From NCBI GenBank assembly GCA_030142905.1, contig JASJOG010000075.1, positions 1,444,501-1,508,500 of the forward strand: a DNA stretch of 64,000 nt, in the 5' to 3' direction. Under the pieces are notes generated by a model. That model saw only the letters and a program-made list of their open reading frames with translations. It had not been told where the DNA came from and did not search any database. This document shows, piece after piece, positions 35,868 to 44,624 of the stretch (position 1 is its first letter; the number at the start of each line of letters is the position of its first letter). This DNA comes from Heliopora coerulea. Lineage: Eukaryota; Cnidaria; Anthozoa; Scleralcyonacea; Helioporidae. The translations under genes and the position numbers were made by a program.

Positions 35868-37226
35868 ATGGATAATAACGGTTTTGATGATATAGAATTA
35901 AATGATAGAAATATGAAAGAAGAAGCACGCAGAGAAGAAGAGGAAGGTGGAGAAACAAGTGGAGGAAATTTTGCTGACACTGATTTAGACACTGGAGAAA
36001 CAACTATGTTACTCCCAGACCAAAACACCAGAGTAACTAGAGTTAAAGACCCTGATAACACCAAGTCTGAAAATTTGTTAAAAAAATTAAAAAATTTAAG
36101 AGGAATTAAAAGATCAATGACTAGTGATAAAAAAAATACTTTCAAAGATATATTTGATTTCACTCCTGAAAAGAGAAATGGAAAAAATAATAAAATATTG
36201 TTAGAAAAAACTAGGTTTGAAAGAAATGAACAAGGTAATTTTTCAATTATTTACAAAGATAAAAAAATTGGTAATGTCGATGATAACAATGAACCAAAAT
36301 TATTTGCAAAATGGAATAAGATTTATGTTAATGAATTCAGAGATATTTTAGAAAAAGCAAAACAAGAATATAAAAAAACACCAGATTCTATTATAGATGA
36401 AAAAATATACGATGAAGATATTGAAATGAAAGAGATTGAGAGAAAAAATATAGTTGAAAGCACCATTTCACAAATTGATAATGAAGTTAATAGAATAATT
36501 GATGAAAATAACTTGATTAAATTAGGTAGAGATGTAAATGACCCAAGAAGATCATTATTTGATTCAGATGAATTGAGAGAATTTAAAGGTTTATTAAATT
36601 TTGAAGAAGCTGTCTCTCCGGTTGGTGGTGTTGATTATTTTGATTTATCAGAAAATGAAAGAAAAAATGTTTTACGTGAAAAAATGAAATCATTTGATAG
36701 AGAATATGAATATTGGAAAAATAAAGCTGATTTAGAAACAGCTGAACCACAAAAAAGTATATATGAAGGTTTTTCAGAAATTGCAAAATTATATGCAGAT
36801 AAAACAAGACTTGAAAATGATAAAAGGCCAATCAGTGAAGAAGGAATACAAATTTTAAATGAACAAGCAGAAGATAGTGATCTTGGAAGATTAGAAAGAT
36901 TAAAAAAATGGGCAAAAGAAAATATTGCTGGTTTATCAGCAGTATCAATTGCTGTGGCAAGTATAATTACAACAATAGTTATTGGAGCAAGAAATGCATT
37001 GAAAAAAAGTGCAAATGCAGTTGGAAAATTAGGAAAAGCAATTGCAAATATAGGTAAAAATTTTGGCGCGGTCATTTCAGCAGTTTTAAATTTAATTTCT
37101 CAAATATTATCATGGGGAGCAAAAGGTATTGCTTTTCTTGCTAAAAATTTATGGATATTAGCTATTGCAATTACTTACTTTTTGTATAAAGAATACAATG
37201 AATACAAAGACAGAAAAAGAAAATAA
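35868..37226 (+). CDS. 452-aa protein with acidic N-terminus and C-terminal membrane segments
   Basis: Residues 1-340 are charged, with coiled-coil stretches. Residues ~345-450 hold hydrophobic segments (AVSIAVASIITTIVIGA, FGAVISAVLNLISQILSWG, and LWILAIAITYFLY) with short amphipathic helices between them. The gene precedes the major capsid gene on the same strand. A C-terminal amphipathic/hydrophobic cluster in a protein next to the capsid would suit a virion membrane-interacting or minor core protein, but no family is recognised. The frame is open throughout. Confidence 0.75.
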   Translation: MDNNGFDDIELNDRNMKEEARREEEEGGETSGGNFADTDLDTGETTMLLPDQNTRVTRVKDPDNTKSENLLKKLKNLRGIKRSMTSDKKNTFKDIFDFTPEKRNGKNNKILLEKTRFERNEQGNFSIIYKDKKIGNVDDNNEPKLFAKWNKIYVNEFRDILEKAKQEYKKTPDSIIDEKIYDEDIEMKEIERKNIVESTISQIDNEVNRIIDENNLIKLGRDVNDPRRSLFDSDELREFKGLLNFEEAVSPVGGVDYFDLSENERKNVLREKMKSFDREYEYWKNKADLETAEPQKSIYEGFSEIAKLYADKTRLENDKRPISEEGIQILNEQAEDSDLGRLERLKKWAKENIAGLSAVSIAVASIITTIVIGARNALKKSANAVGKLGKAIANIGKNFGAVISAVLNLISQILSWGAKGIAFLAKNLWILAIAITYFLYKEYNEYKDRKRK

Positions 37227-37306
37227 AATTTTTTTTTATATAAATATTTATATAATAAAAAATTAATAGAGTAAACGAATTATATCCAGGATATAAAAGA
37301 TCAAAA

Positions 37307-38500
37307 ATGAGTGATATTAAAGGAACCAGAACAAGACATGTTGTAACTTTAAATCCAAATTCAGTAAATCCAGAAGAAGACCTTTATATAGATATCCCAA
37401 AATTAAACCCTAATTTGTGTCTTGTACCTGATTCATTAAGATTATTATTTAATTTTAAAAATTCAAATACAAAGTCTTGGTTTTTAAATAATTTATCAAA
37501 ATTGTTAAAGAAAAGATTAGTTGTTAAATTTGCTGGAGAAATTGTTTACGATAATAGCGGAGAATCTATTTTGGAAATTTACAAAGATCTTTGGAAAACT
37601 AAATTTGAAAGAGAAGATATGGTTGAGTATGGTATTGGAAGAGAAAATCTTAGAAAATTAATTTCAAAAGACAATAGTGGAGCAACAAGTGGAAATACTG
37701 AAAAAGTTTCTGATAAGTTAATGTTTGACATTTATGGAACAAAACAATGTTTAAAACTGGAAAAAATACTTGCAGATCATGGATTATATTCTCCTTATGG
37801 AATGATAAATAATTTTCAATATGTTTTAACTTTCCCAAAAGCTAGTGAAATTATGGTTGCTCAAAGTGGAGAAAGTGTTGCAGGATACAAATTAGAAAAT
37901 TTAGAATTGGAATATGAAACTATTGAAAATCAAGATTTAGCAACTGATATTTTAACAAATTACACAACAGGAAGGTCATTGTCATATAATTATGTGACTT
38001 TGATGAAAACAGTAGAATGGGATAAAAACGCTACTTTACACAATGAAACCATAAATATTCCGCGAAAAAGTATGAAAGTGGTTGTGTTGCTATTTAGAAA
38101 TAAAACTGTTACAGACAGTGAACAATTTGTTTACCCAAATATAACAGATGTAAAAATTAGTGTTGAAGGAATTCCAAATAGTGTTTATTCCCAAGGATTT
38201 CCCAAACGTAGATTTTTTGAAGAAGCAAAAAGAATATTTCGATGCAATTATTTTGACTGTGATGCAGTTATGGATATTGAAAAATTCTACAAAGACTCTT
38301 TCGCATTATGTATTGATTTGAGAACATTAGACGACAATTTTGTTTATGGAACTGGAAAAAAATTAGTAAACACACAATCTGGGTTAATGTTGGAAATTAA
38401 AAAGACTGCTACTACAGCAAATGTAATGTGTTATGTATTTGTAATAAGTGATGGGTTGTTAAATATTGTAAATAAAGATTTATCTTCAATTCAGTTTTAA
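37307..38500 (+). CDS. MCP: major capsid protein of inner Polinton (double jelly roll)
   Basis: 397 aa. The sequence matches my memory of the MCP-position protein in cnidarian and other invertebrate Polintons: start RTRHVVTLNPNSVNP.., then LYIDIPKLNPNLCLVPDSL, VVKFAGEIVYDNSGESILEI, and later EGIPNSVYSQGFPKRRFFEE. It sits directly before the packaging ATPase, the usual order. Two beta-rich halves fit a double jelly roll forming capsid trimers. The start lacks the AAATAAATG motif (ATAAAAGATCAAAAATG). No breaks. The fold assignment is inferred from family position; a structure prediction would settle it. Confidence 0.78.
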   Translation: MSDIKGTRTRHVVTLNPNSVNPEEDLYIDIPKLNPNLCLVPDSLRLLFNFKNSNTKSWFLNNLSKLLKKRLVVKFAGEIVYDNSGESILEIYKDLWKTKFEREDMVEYGIGRENLRKLISKDNSGATSGNTEKVSDKLMFDIYGTKQCLKLEKILADHGLYSPYGMINNFQYVLTFPKASEIMVAQSGESVAGYKLENLELEYETIENQDLATDILTNYTTGRSLSYNYVTLMKTVEWDKNATLHNETINIPRKSMKVVVLLFRNKTVTDSEQFVYPNITDVKISVEGIPNSVYSQGFPKRRFFEEAKRIFRCNYFDCDAVMDIEKFYKDSFALCIDLRTLDDNFVYGTGKKLVNTQSGLMLEIKKTATTANVMCYVFVISDGLLNIVNKDLSSIQF

Positions 38501-38516
38501 ACATCAAAAATAAAAA

Positions 38517-39125
38517 ATGAACGTGAACGATGACAAAAAACCATTTAATATGATAATTGTTGGAATGACTGCTTGTGGAAAAACAAAATATCTTTTAGAT
38601 TTTATAGAAAATAAATATAAAAATTATTTTGATTATATTTTTTTAATTTGTCCTACATTTGAATGGAATAAAACTTATGAAAATTGGAAATATGATAAAG
38701 ATGAAGATTTTATTGCTATTCCTTGCGGCCAAGACAACGTTGAAGATTGGTTAAAATTTATAGTTAACTTTTCAAAAGGAAGTAAAAGTTTAATCATATT
38801 GGATGATTGTGCAAGTGGAAAAAATGTTAAAAATAGAACAAGTTAGTTGGTTAAATTGGGATTTAGTGCTAGGCATTATAATCTTAGCTGCTGTGTGATA
38901 ACCCAGCAGCTGACATCTATTGCAAAACCATTTAGAGAAAATATTTCAAAATTGGTTACATTTTATAACCCAAATAAAAAAGATATGACAACAATAATTC
39001 AAGAATATTTAGGAGTGGATGACCGCAAAGAATTGGAAAAAATTTTAGAAACTTTGAAAACAAAAAAATATTCATGTTTGGAAATAAATTTAATTTTTCC
39101 ATTTAGTTATAAAATAAATGAGTAA
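38517..39125 (+). pseudogene. DNA-packaging ATPase (FtsK/HerA-like), one in-frame TAG
   Basis: The frame has Walker A GMTACGKT at ~residue 15 and Walker B SLIILDDCA at ~97. After a TAG at 38,844-38,846 it continues with FSARHYNLSCCVITQQLTSI, the arginine-finger/sensor strand of A32-like packaging ATPases, to 39,125. It would pump DNA into the capsid. It lies 16 bp after the major capsid gene and overlaps the next start by 8 bp. The single nonsense codon, with all motifs intact on both sides, shows a recent break or an error. Confidence 0.9.
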
Positions 39126-39702
39126 AACAAGTGATCATATAGAAGTTCCGCAAATGGACTCAGACCCATCAAATACATCCACAAGTAATCAACGTGACCT
39201 ACGGTCCGCAAGCGGTCAGTCGGATGATCAAGAAAGTAAAACGCAAGATGTTAAAAAAGAAGTAATGAAAAAACGAGAAGAATTGATAAGATTGTCTGAA
39301 GATGGGGAAATTAGTCAATCAGTTCAAAATTTGAAAAAAGCGAGTGATAAAATTATATTAAAAATTTATTCTGAATATGAAATTAAACAAGCAGAAAAAG
39401 CAAACGTATTTTTAACAGATTTACTAATTAGTAAATTTTCAGATTTATTAGGAGGGTTAGAAGCAATTGAAAGTAGTGAAGAATTAGAAAAAGAACTTGT
39501 TAAAGATAAATGATTAAAAAGAGATGTAAAAAATGTAGTTGAAAAAGTATCTCCATATCTACCATATCTTGGAATATTATCTGGTGGTATTACCGTTGGA
39601 AAACATGTTATTAAAAAACAAACTAAAACAAAATTGGACCGAAGGTCCAGAAGCGAAGCTTCAACACCTCCGACAGAAGAATCAACATCCTCAACAAATT
39701 AA
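39118..39702 (+). pseudogene. coiled-coil, C-terminally anchored protein, one in-frame TGA
   Basis: 131 codons, then a TGA at 39,511-39,513; the same frame continues another 62 codons to a TAA near 39,702. The N-terminal ~45 residues are polar, with a GC-hairpin-encoded RDLRSASGQS. The middle is helical. The continuation holds a hydrophobic segment (YLPYLGILSGGITVGKHVI) and a basic tail. It begins inside the end of the ATPase gene (TATAAAATAAATGAG), so it is probably co-expressed with the packaging genes. Function unknown. Confidence 0.6.
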
Positions 39703-39738
39703 TTTTATAATATATTGATTTATTATAAAATTACAAAA

Positions 39739-40137
39739 TTATTCATCTTCATTTTTAGGTTTTGGTTTGTTAACATTATCATTTTTTAAATTAATTAGTG
39801 AAGCAATTATTTTATCTTTTTCTGTGTCATTTTTATTTTCATTTTCAAGAGACTTTAATAATTTTAAATGACTATTATTTTCTGAAAAATTAACCTCTTC
39901 AATAGAATTACTTCCAAAATTCGCACCAGCTTCAAAATCTTTAAAACCGATATCAACATGCGCGCCAATTCTAAAACCGCTTTTTTTAACTTTTCTAAAA
40001 TTTATTGGTGGATAACCATGAAGATTTATATCAAGATTTGATTTTGAATTTTTATTTTTAGAATTTTCAATATGATTTTCAATACTTGAATCGTGTGAAT
40101 TATTTTCACTTTTTGTTTTTGAAATACAATCACCCAT
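39739..40137 (-). CDS. 132-aa protein with predicted N-myristoylation signal
   Basis: It begins MGDCISKTKS: Gly2, a Cys at 4 and Ser at 6 fit the N-myristoyltransferase pattern with possible palmitoylation at Cys4. A polar, disordered region follows, then a Gly/Phe-rich beta-like stretch (FRIGAHVDIGFKDFEAGANFG) at ~55-75 and a Lys/Asn-rich tail. Start in TATAAATAAATGG. Myristoylated proteins in large DNA viruses act in membrane assembly; that role here is inferred. No family recognised. Confidence 0.65.
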   Translation of the reverse strand: MGDCISKTKSENNSHDSSIENHIENSKNKNSKSNLDINLHGYPPINFRKVKKSGFRIGAHVDIGFKDFEAGANFGSNSIEEVNFSENNSHLKLLKSLENENKNDTEKDKIIASLINLKNDNVNKPKPKNEDE

Positions 40138-40153
40138 TTATTTATATTATATT

Positions 40154-40351
40154 TTAATAATAACTAATTTTTCCGCAAATTTTACATCGAAATGTTCTAG
40201 GTTCTGAAATATAAATATAAAGTTTAAAAACATTATTCCAAAAAAATCTAAACAATTTACTAAATCTTAGGTAAAAATTTAGAATTTTCAAACATTTTTT
40301 ACATATTGTAAATAAATATCTATTAGTATTTCTTAAAACTATATCATACAT
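40154..40351 (-). CDS. small double-CxxC zinc-ribbon-like protein
   Basis: 65 aa, with CKKC at ~18-21 and CKIC at ~57-60, enough for one zinc site; the middle is aromatic and basic. The start ATG is preceded by TTTAAATAAAA, close to the start motif of the other genes. It is the last gene before the right TIR. No function known. Confidence 0.5.
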   Translation of the reverse strand: MYDIVLRNTNRYLFTICKKCLKILNFYLRFSKLFRFFWNNVFKLYIYISEPRTFRCKICGKISYY

Positions 40352-40378
40352 TTTTATTTAAAACAAAATTCTTAAAAA

Positions 40379-40832
40379 CGCTTCGCGTGGACCTTCGGTT
40401 ATGTTAAAAAAGGTAATTCCTCCACCAGTCGTTTAGTGACTTTCCCCGCATTCCATACATGCCTAATCTCCCTAACAACTGAGCAAACCGAAAATAGTTT
40501 TTTTGTTGACATCGAGTGAGGCTAGTTGTTAGGGAGATTGAGCATGTATGGAATGTTTGGAATTTATCAGCTTGCTGTGTTAGGTTATTCCCCCAAGACA
40601 CTTTGAAAAGTTTTGACCCGTTTTTAAAATGTGCTGAAGTTCCCGGTAACGTTAACAAATTCCCGGAAGATTCTAGAAGTGACCGGAAGTGATCGAGCGA
40701 AGCTGTAGTGAAGCAGCTGAAAATTACGTAAACAAGGAAAAGGGTTTTCTCCGACTATTTTTATCGATTTTGAAAATGTGGAAATTTAGTCAAATCCCAA
40801 AATGTGCTAGAATCCCCACTATATAGACTACT
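40379..40832 (-). repeat. right TIR of inner Polinton
   Basis: Inverted copy of 22,657-23,110, including the long hairpin at 40,449-40,555. Confidence 0.95.
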
Positions 40833-40838
40833 AAAAAC
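40833..40838. repeat. right target-site duplication of inner Polinton (AAAAAC)
   Basis: Direct repeat of 22,651-22,656. Confidence 0.88.
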
Positions 40839-41423
40839 GTCTTCATTATGATGATAAGTGTTTCTTGGGAATAATGATTTGACATTTGAATCGTTCAATA
40901 TATCTTTAAAATAGGATATATGATGCCTTCTGTTGTATAAATCTTTTGACAATTTATATATATTAAATCCTGTAAAGCCACCTTTATTTTTCGAAAATGC
41001 TGGAATCGATGTTTCTTTATTTAATTTGTCAGAATAATAAAACGGCTGTTGTATATCATTCATCACATTAGATTCGCAGTCCACCTTGATTCGCGTTATC
41101 ACTCTTAATTTGTTTTTGTCGAACAATCCATTTTGACCAATGATAAAGTTAGACGTGAAAGGTCCCATAGTACATATTGCATTCCCTATCAAAGAGTCAT
41201 TTTTAAAACCTGATACACTTGCAAAATAACCAGATTTGACAATTGTTTTGGTCCCGCTCAGTATGGTAACACGAGTATTTGATCCTTTGGAATAGCTCTT
41301 CGATATTGATGGACAAACTGCTAAATGCCTGAAAGTTGTTTGAACACGATTAGTATCTGTAATTTGCAATTCATGTTCGAATCGCAATACAGTGCTAAGA
41401 TGTTTCTTTTTTCCGTAGACCAT
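40839..41423 (-). pseudogene. 5' part of the outer-Polinton gene split by the inner Polinton
   Basis: Starts at the ATG 41,423 and runs about 195 codons to the insertion point. Apparent coding beyond that, down to 40,761, is TIR sequence read by chance. The remaining ~70 codons are at 22,650-22,441. The protein contains SKGSNTRVTILSGTKTIVKSG and Asn/Phe-rich stretches; no known motif was found. Before the insertion the gene was open, so at that time it was probably still functional. Confidence 0.75.
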
Positions 41424-41467
41424 TTTGCATATAAATATGACAAGAGCTTGTAATTTAATACATTAAA

Positions 41468-41953
41468 ATGTTTAAACGAATTACGGTGAGTGAGTTCTAC
41501 TGGCAAGATGAATTTAGATATTTACTAAAGGAAAATCACAAATCTAGACTTGATTTTTTTGTTTTTAAGCATGATACTGTTGTTGATTGTGACAAAGATT
41601 ACTATTAATGTGCATCAACAAAAATGCCTAGGTTCTATCAAGCTTTACCTATGTCAGTTATGCACAGACATATTTTGGTTTACTATTACACAGAAGGCGG
41701 TTTTTATAAAACTTCGCTTTTTAAAGAGATGACTCGATACCTAGACATTTATATGAAAGCTGTGGATACTTATACTTCACCTGAAGATAAAATTAAAGTT
41801 GGTAAATGTTATTCTATTATCAATGAAAGATCAGGAAACCCGGTTCATTGGGGATCGGTATTGGAAATGGAACATCCCAGTTGCGACTTTGATGAAGAAA
41901 AGGTGAAGGAGATCAGTAAGATCAATTCCAGCAAAGCACGATATATGTGGTGA
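41468..41953 (+). pseudogene. unknown gene with one in-frame TAA
   Basis: Begins FKRITVSEFYWQDEFRY; a TAA at 41,606-41,608 interrupts it, and the same frame goes on with PRFYQALPMSVMHRHILVYY to 41,953, about 160 codons. Divergent from the split gene on the minus strand, 44 bp away. No domain recognised. Confidence 0.45.
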
Positions 41954-42137
41954 GCTAAAATTATAACAATTATTTATGTTAATAGAAGTGCCCATAACAG
42001 GTGTTCATATTTGTGTGCATGCCTATAAAAGATTTTGAAGGATATTCATTTGTAAACGTAAAGGTAAGATGAGCGGGAATAAAAGATTTATTTATATTTC
42101 ATTTACAGGTATGGTGAATAGACATGTGGTTTGAAAT

Positions 42138-42311
42138 ATGTTTGTTGATGCGGAGTACGAATTAATAGATCATTTCAACGTTGTAACATTTGCAGTGAGT
42201 AGGGAATTGTTCGAGAAACCATTGGATGTTGATGTTACGAAGTCGTATCTCTGTTGTTTTAATTGCGAGGTATCGATGTTTCAAGATACTGCTAGATCAT
42301 TTGAGATTTAA
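42138..42311 (+). CDS. small unknown ORF, 57 aa
   Basis: Acidic, with CCFNC near the end, and of coding-like composition. It may be part of a larger decayed gene in this 42.0-43.4 kb block. Confidence 0.35.
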   Translation: MFVDAEYELIDHFNVVTFAVSRELFEKPLDVDVTKSYLCCFNCEVSMFQDTARSFEI

Positions 42312-42621
42312 TTTAAGTACAAACGGATTTAATAGCTTTCGAATTTCATTTAATCACCCTCTCGGAGACATGGAATAGTGACGGTTATTTTGTATGGAAT
42401 ATATGGTTTATATATATATATGTGTATGCACGTGTTGTTTGTGACATTCGAAGAACTTTGAGGATGACAAATGGAGCTGTGTGATTGTAGAAAGAATCTG
42501 GTGTTTCAAGTATTAATCATTTATTTACAAGGAGATCCACGCATCGCTTTATTGGGGTACGTTAATAAATATTGTTATATATGGAGCGCTTGGATGCATC
42601 GTCGGAAAAAAGAAATCATGT

Positions 42622-43032
42622 ATGGAAACTTGGATGTTTACACGACAAGAATATTTCAGAAGAAAATTTTTCGGTTATATAATTGCCGATTACCAATCAA
42701 ATTGTTATGGAATTTTCGTTCTAGAAACATCAGGAGCAGTTTTTAAGGTTCCAAACATTCTTTTAAATAGGTTTTTTATCAGGTTAATGAGAAATGGTGA
42801 AATAAATTATTGTTATTTCGAATTTGTTCATAAAGGAAATATCATTTCTGTAAATAACGTGCGCGATATGGAACAAATATATCAGTTTGATAAGATGGGA
42901 GTTTGCGTATTTGAAAATCAAGTAGTGCATACTGATACGTTTCTAATTGGATATGAGAGATTCGGTATTTTAAAATTGGTAAATTCACATTTTTCAGGAA
43001 TACATGCTATGCATCTCTTAAGAAAAAAATAA
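42622..43032 (+). CDS. unknown protein, 136 aa
   Basis: The frame encodes an aromatic, beta-rich sequence (FGYIIADYQSNCYGIFVLET). A second open frame overlaps upstream from 42,471 and could be its 5' part after a frameshift. No family recognised. In the outer Polinton's plus-strand gene block. Confidence 0.45.
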   Translation: METWMFTRQEYFRRKFFGYIIADYQSNCYGIFVLETSGAVFKVPNILLNRFFIRLMRNGEINYCYFEFVHKGNIISVNNVRDMEQIYQFDKMGVCVFENQVVHTDTFLIGYERFGILKLVNSHFSGIHAMHLLRKK

Positions 43033-43104
43033 AATATGAATTTAAATATGAGTTAATTGAAAAAATTTTTCAACGATGCCAGATTTTGTAATCAAATATT
43101 TGCT

Positions 43105-43397
43105 ATGTATCAGTGTAAAAAATGTAAGAAAATTTTCCGAAAAATGATGGAGTCATTGGTAATACATTTGATTTATTCCGTGTTTTACTTCATTTTAATA
43201 CGAAAAAGGTTGCAAGGGTTGTTGAAATGGAAACAAGTTTTAAATATAAATGGGTATCGATTGCTACAACAGAAATGCTTTTTAAAACACATTTATTTAA
43301 CGGCGAACTTTTTCACGATTGTTATTTTGATATTTTGGGAAGTAATAATAAAATAATATTTTTTTCTCCATTTATTTCATGTGATTCAAGTAACTGA
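43105..43397 (+). pseudogene. small CxxC protein, frameshift in an A-run
   Basis: Starts MYQCKKCKKIFRK (one zinc-knuckle pair). Near 43,141 an A-run changes the frame; the continuation reads NDGVIGNTFDLFRVLLHFNT and ends at the TGA 43,395-43,397, which looks more natural than the straight frame. About 97 aa. Function unknown. Confidence 0.5.
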
Positions 43398-43542
43398 TTT
43401 GTTTCAAGCATAGATATAAGTCATTTTCGAAATCTTGCCGATGTAGATCCTTATTTGAAAAAATTTGAAATTTTACCAGATTCTCGTAAAGATTGTCTGA
43501 GTTGGCTAAAACATTATTATACTTTTTGTTTAGTTATTTAGA

Positions 43543-43854
43543 GTGATGGATGTGTACACAAAAGAAAGGGTAACGTGTGTAAAGACGTTAGCGAGTTATA
43601 CAGATGATAGTGTGAAACAAGTTTGTTATAGGCCCATAAGTAAGACTGTAGAAATTTACAGAGCTGCTCCTGATGTGAAATACGGAACACGTTTTTTGAG
43701 GAACGCTAAGTTCTCCATAGATTGGAATGAATTGAATGACGATATTGAGAAATTGGATTCATTGCAAGACCCTTTGGCTGTTATGATACTCATTGTGACC
43801 AGTCACGATAAGCGACTCATATTTAGAAGAAATGAGACATGGGGTATGAAATGA
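43543..43854 (+). CDS. unknown protein, 103 aa
   Basis: Soluble, mixed alpha/beta composition (TVEIYRAAPDVKYGTRFL). Overlaps the next gene by 16 nt in another frame, which suggests either translational coupling or one gene with a frameshift. Confidence 0.5.
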   Translation: MMDVYTKERVTCVKTLASYTDDSVKQVCYRPISKTVEIYRAAPDVKYGTRFLRNAKFSIDWNELNDDIEKLDSLQDPLAVMILIVTSHDKRLIFRRNETWGMK

Positions 43855-44459
43855 CATCATCAGTTCATAAAAGAACACCACTACTTGTTGATTTGGATGA
43901 AGAGGATTTGGATGCTGAAAAATTATTGCCTGAGAAACATCAGTGCGAAATGGAATTGATATATGATCCTATGGGAAATAACTGTTTACGTTTTAAGAGA
44001 TCCGATGATTTTGAAGAGATCAAAACCAGATTAATAGAATTTCGAAGAAAAGTATGCGAAGAATATCCTAAACTGCAGCATTCCAGACCTGCTGATGCTG
44101 ATGAAACTACTGCTAAAGGTCTTGAACATTCATGGACTGATTCATTTTTAAAAGAACACATAGAACTTTTTAAATTTATTACTTTTCAAATCAAATACGA
44201 TCAAGAACCAGATGTTTTGACCAGAATTTCCTATTTAAAACAATATAGTTCCGAATTACGAGTTTGCGATAAAAATGTTTCTGTCGAAGAATTAATTGAT
44301 AATGAGAAGAGGTTATTTGAATTTTGTAAAATATTGAGAGCTGCAAGAGATACTGTTGAAAATGATGTAAGTGTTGGTAATGGTGTTGGTAGAAATAGTA
44401 GAAAAGGGAAAAATAAACGCTTAGTATATATCAGCATATTTGGTGTTAAAATTTTGTAA
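43839..44459 (+). CDS. unknown acidic-helical protein, 206 aa
   Basis: Leu/Glu-rich, with a DLDEEDLDAEKLL stretch near the start, a long helical middle and a Gly-Asn-Arg-Lys-rich end before VYISIFGVKIL. Probably begins at the second Met (TSSVHK..). No known domain. In line with its neighbours before the integrase. Confidence 0.5.
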   Translation: MGYEMTSSVHKRTPLLVDLDEEDLDAEKLLPEKHQCEMELIYDPMGNNCLRFKRSDDFEEIKTRLIEFRRKVCEEYPKLQHSRPADADETTAKGLEHSWTDSFLKEHIELFKFITFQIKYDQEPDVLTRISYLKQYSSELRVCDKNVSVEELIDNEKRLFEFCKILRAARDTVENDVSVGNGVGRNSRKGKNKRLVYISIFGVKIL

Positions 44460-44477
44460 TCTTTCTATTTGTAGAAA

Positions 44478-44606
44478 ATGAATAAAAGCAAAAACAAAAG
44501 AATTGACGATGCATTTTGGAGAAGTGTTGTGGAAGAGATAAACAAGAAAAAAAAAAATAATAAAATAAAATCCACTTATGATGATTTAGAGATTTTCAAA
44601 CCCTGA
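44478..44606 (+). CDS. small basic ORF, 42 aa
   Basis: Lys-rich (NKSKNKRIDDAFWRSVV..). It might be a leftover of the integrase N-terminus or a separate peptide. Confidence 0.3.
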   Translation: MNKSKNKRIDDAFWRSVVEEINKKKKNNKIKSTYDDLEIFKP

Positions 44607-44624
44607 AGAACAAAATACTGAAGA

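Larger units (their letters stand above)
23466..40402. repeat. family of short GC-rich hairpins dispersed through the inner Polinton
   Basis: Members share cores such as CCTTCGG, CCGAAGG and GCGAAGC/GAAGCGG, often two hairpins side by side. Positions: 23,466-23,487; 23,731-23,760; 28,190-28,240; 29,101-29,190; 29,311-29,340; 29,481-29,512; 31,217-31,251; 33,224-33,254; 33,310-33,337; 33,361-33,390; 34,392-34,435; 35,331-35,367; 39,191-39,230; 39,631-39,662; and the inner TIR edges. Most lie inside genes and are read through in frame. Local GC content is far above the surrounding ~25-30%. Confidence 0.75.
22657..40832. mobile_element. inner Maverick/Polinton element, 18,176 bp
   Basis: Bounded by 454-bp TIRs starting AGTAGTCTATATAG and by a 6-bp duplication. 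Gene content is a full Polinton virion set: PolB, rve integrase with chromodomain, double-jelly-roll major capsid, penton-like minor capsid and packaging ATPase. It also has two phage-fibre-like proteins and several membrane proteins. No adenain protease was found. Strands diverge near 34,730. TIRs differ at about two positions, but at least eight genes carry a stop or frameshift. Confidence 0.95.

Noticed and set aside
40761..40838. C-terminal end of the 220-codon frame
   Set aside because: The last codons are TIR and target-duplication sequence joined to the split gene by chance.
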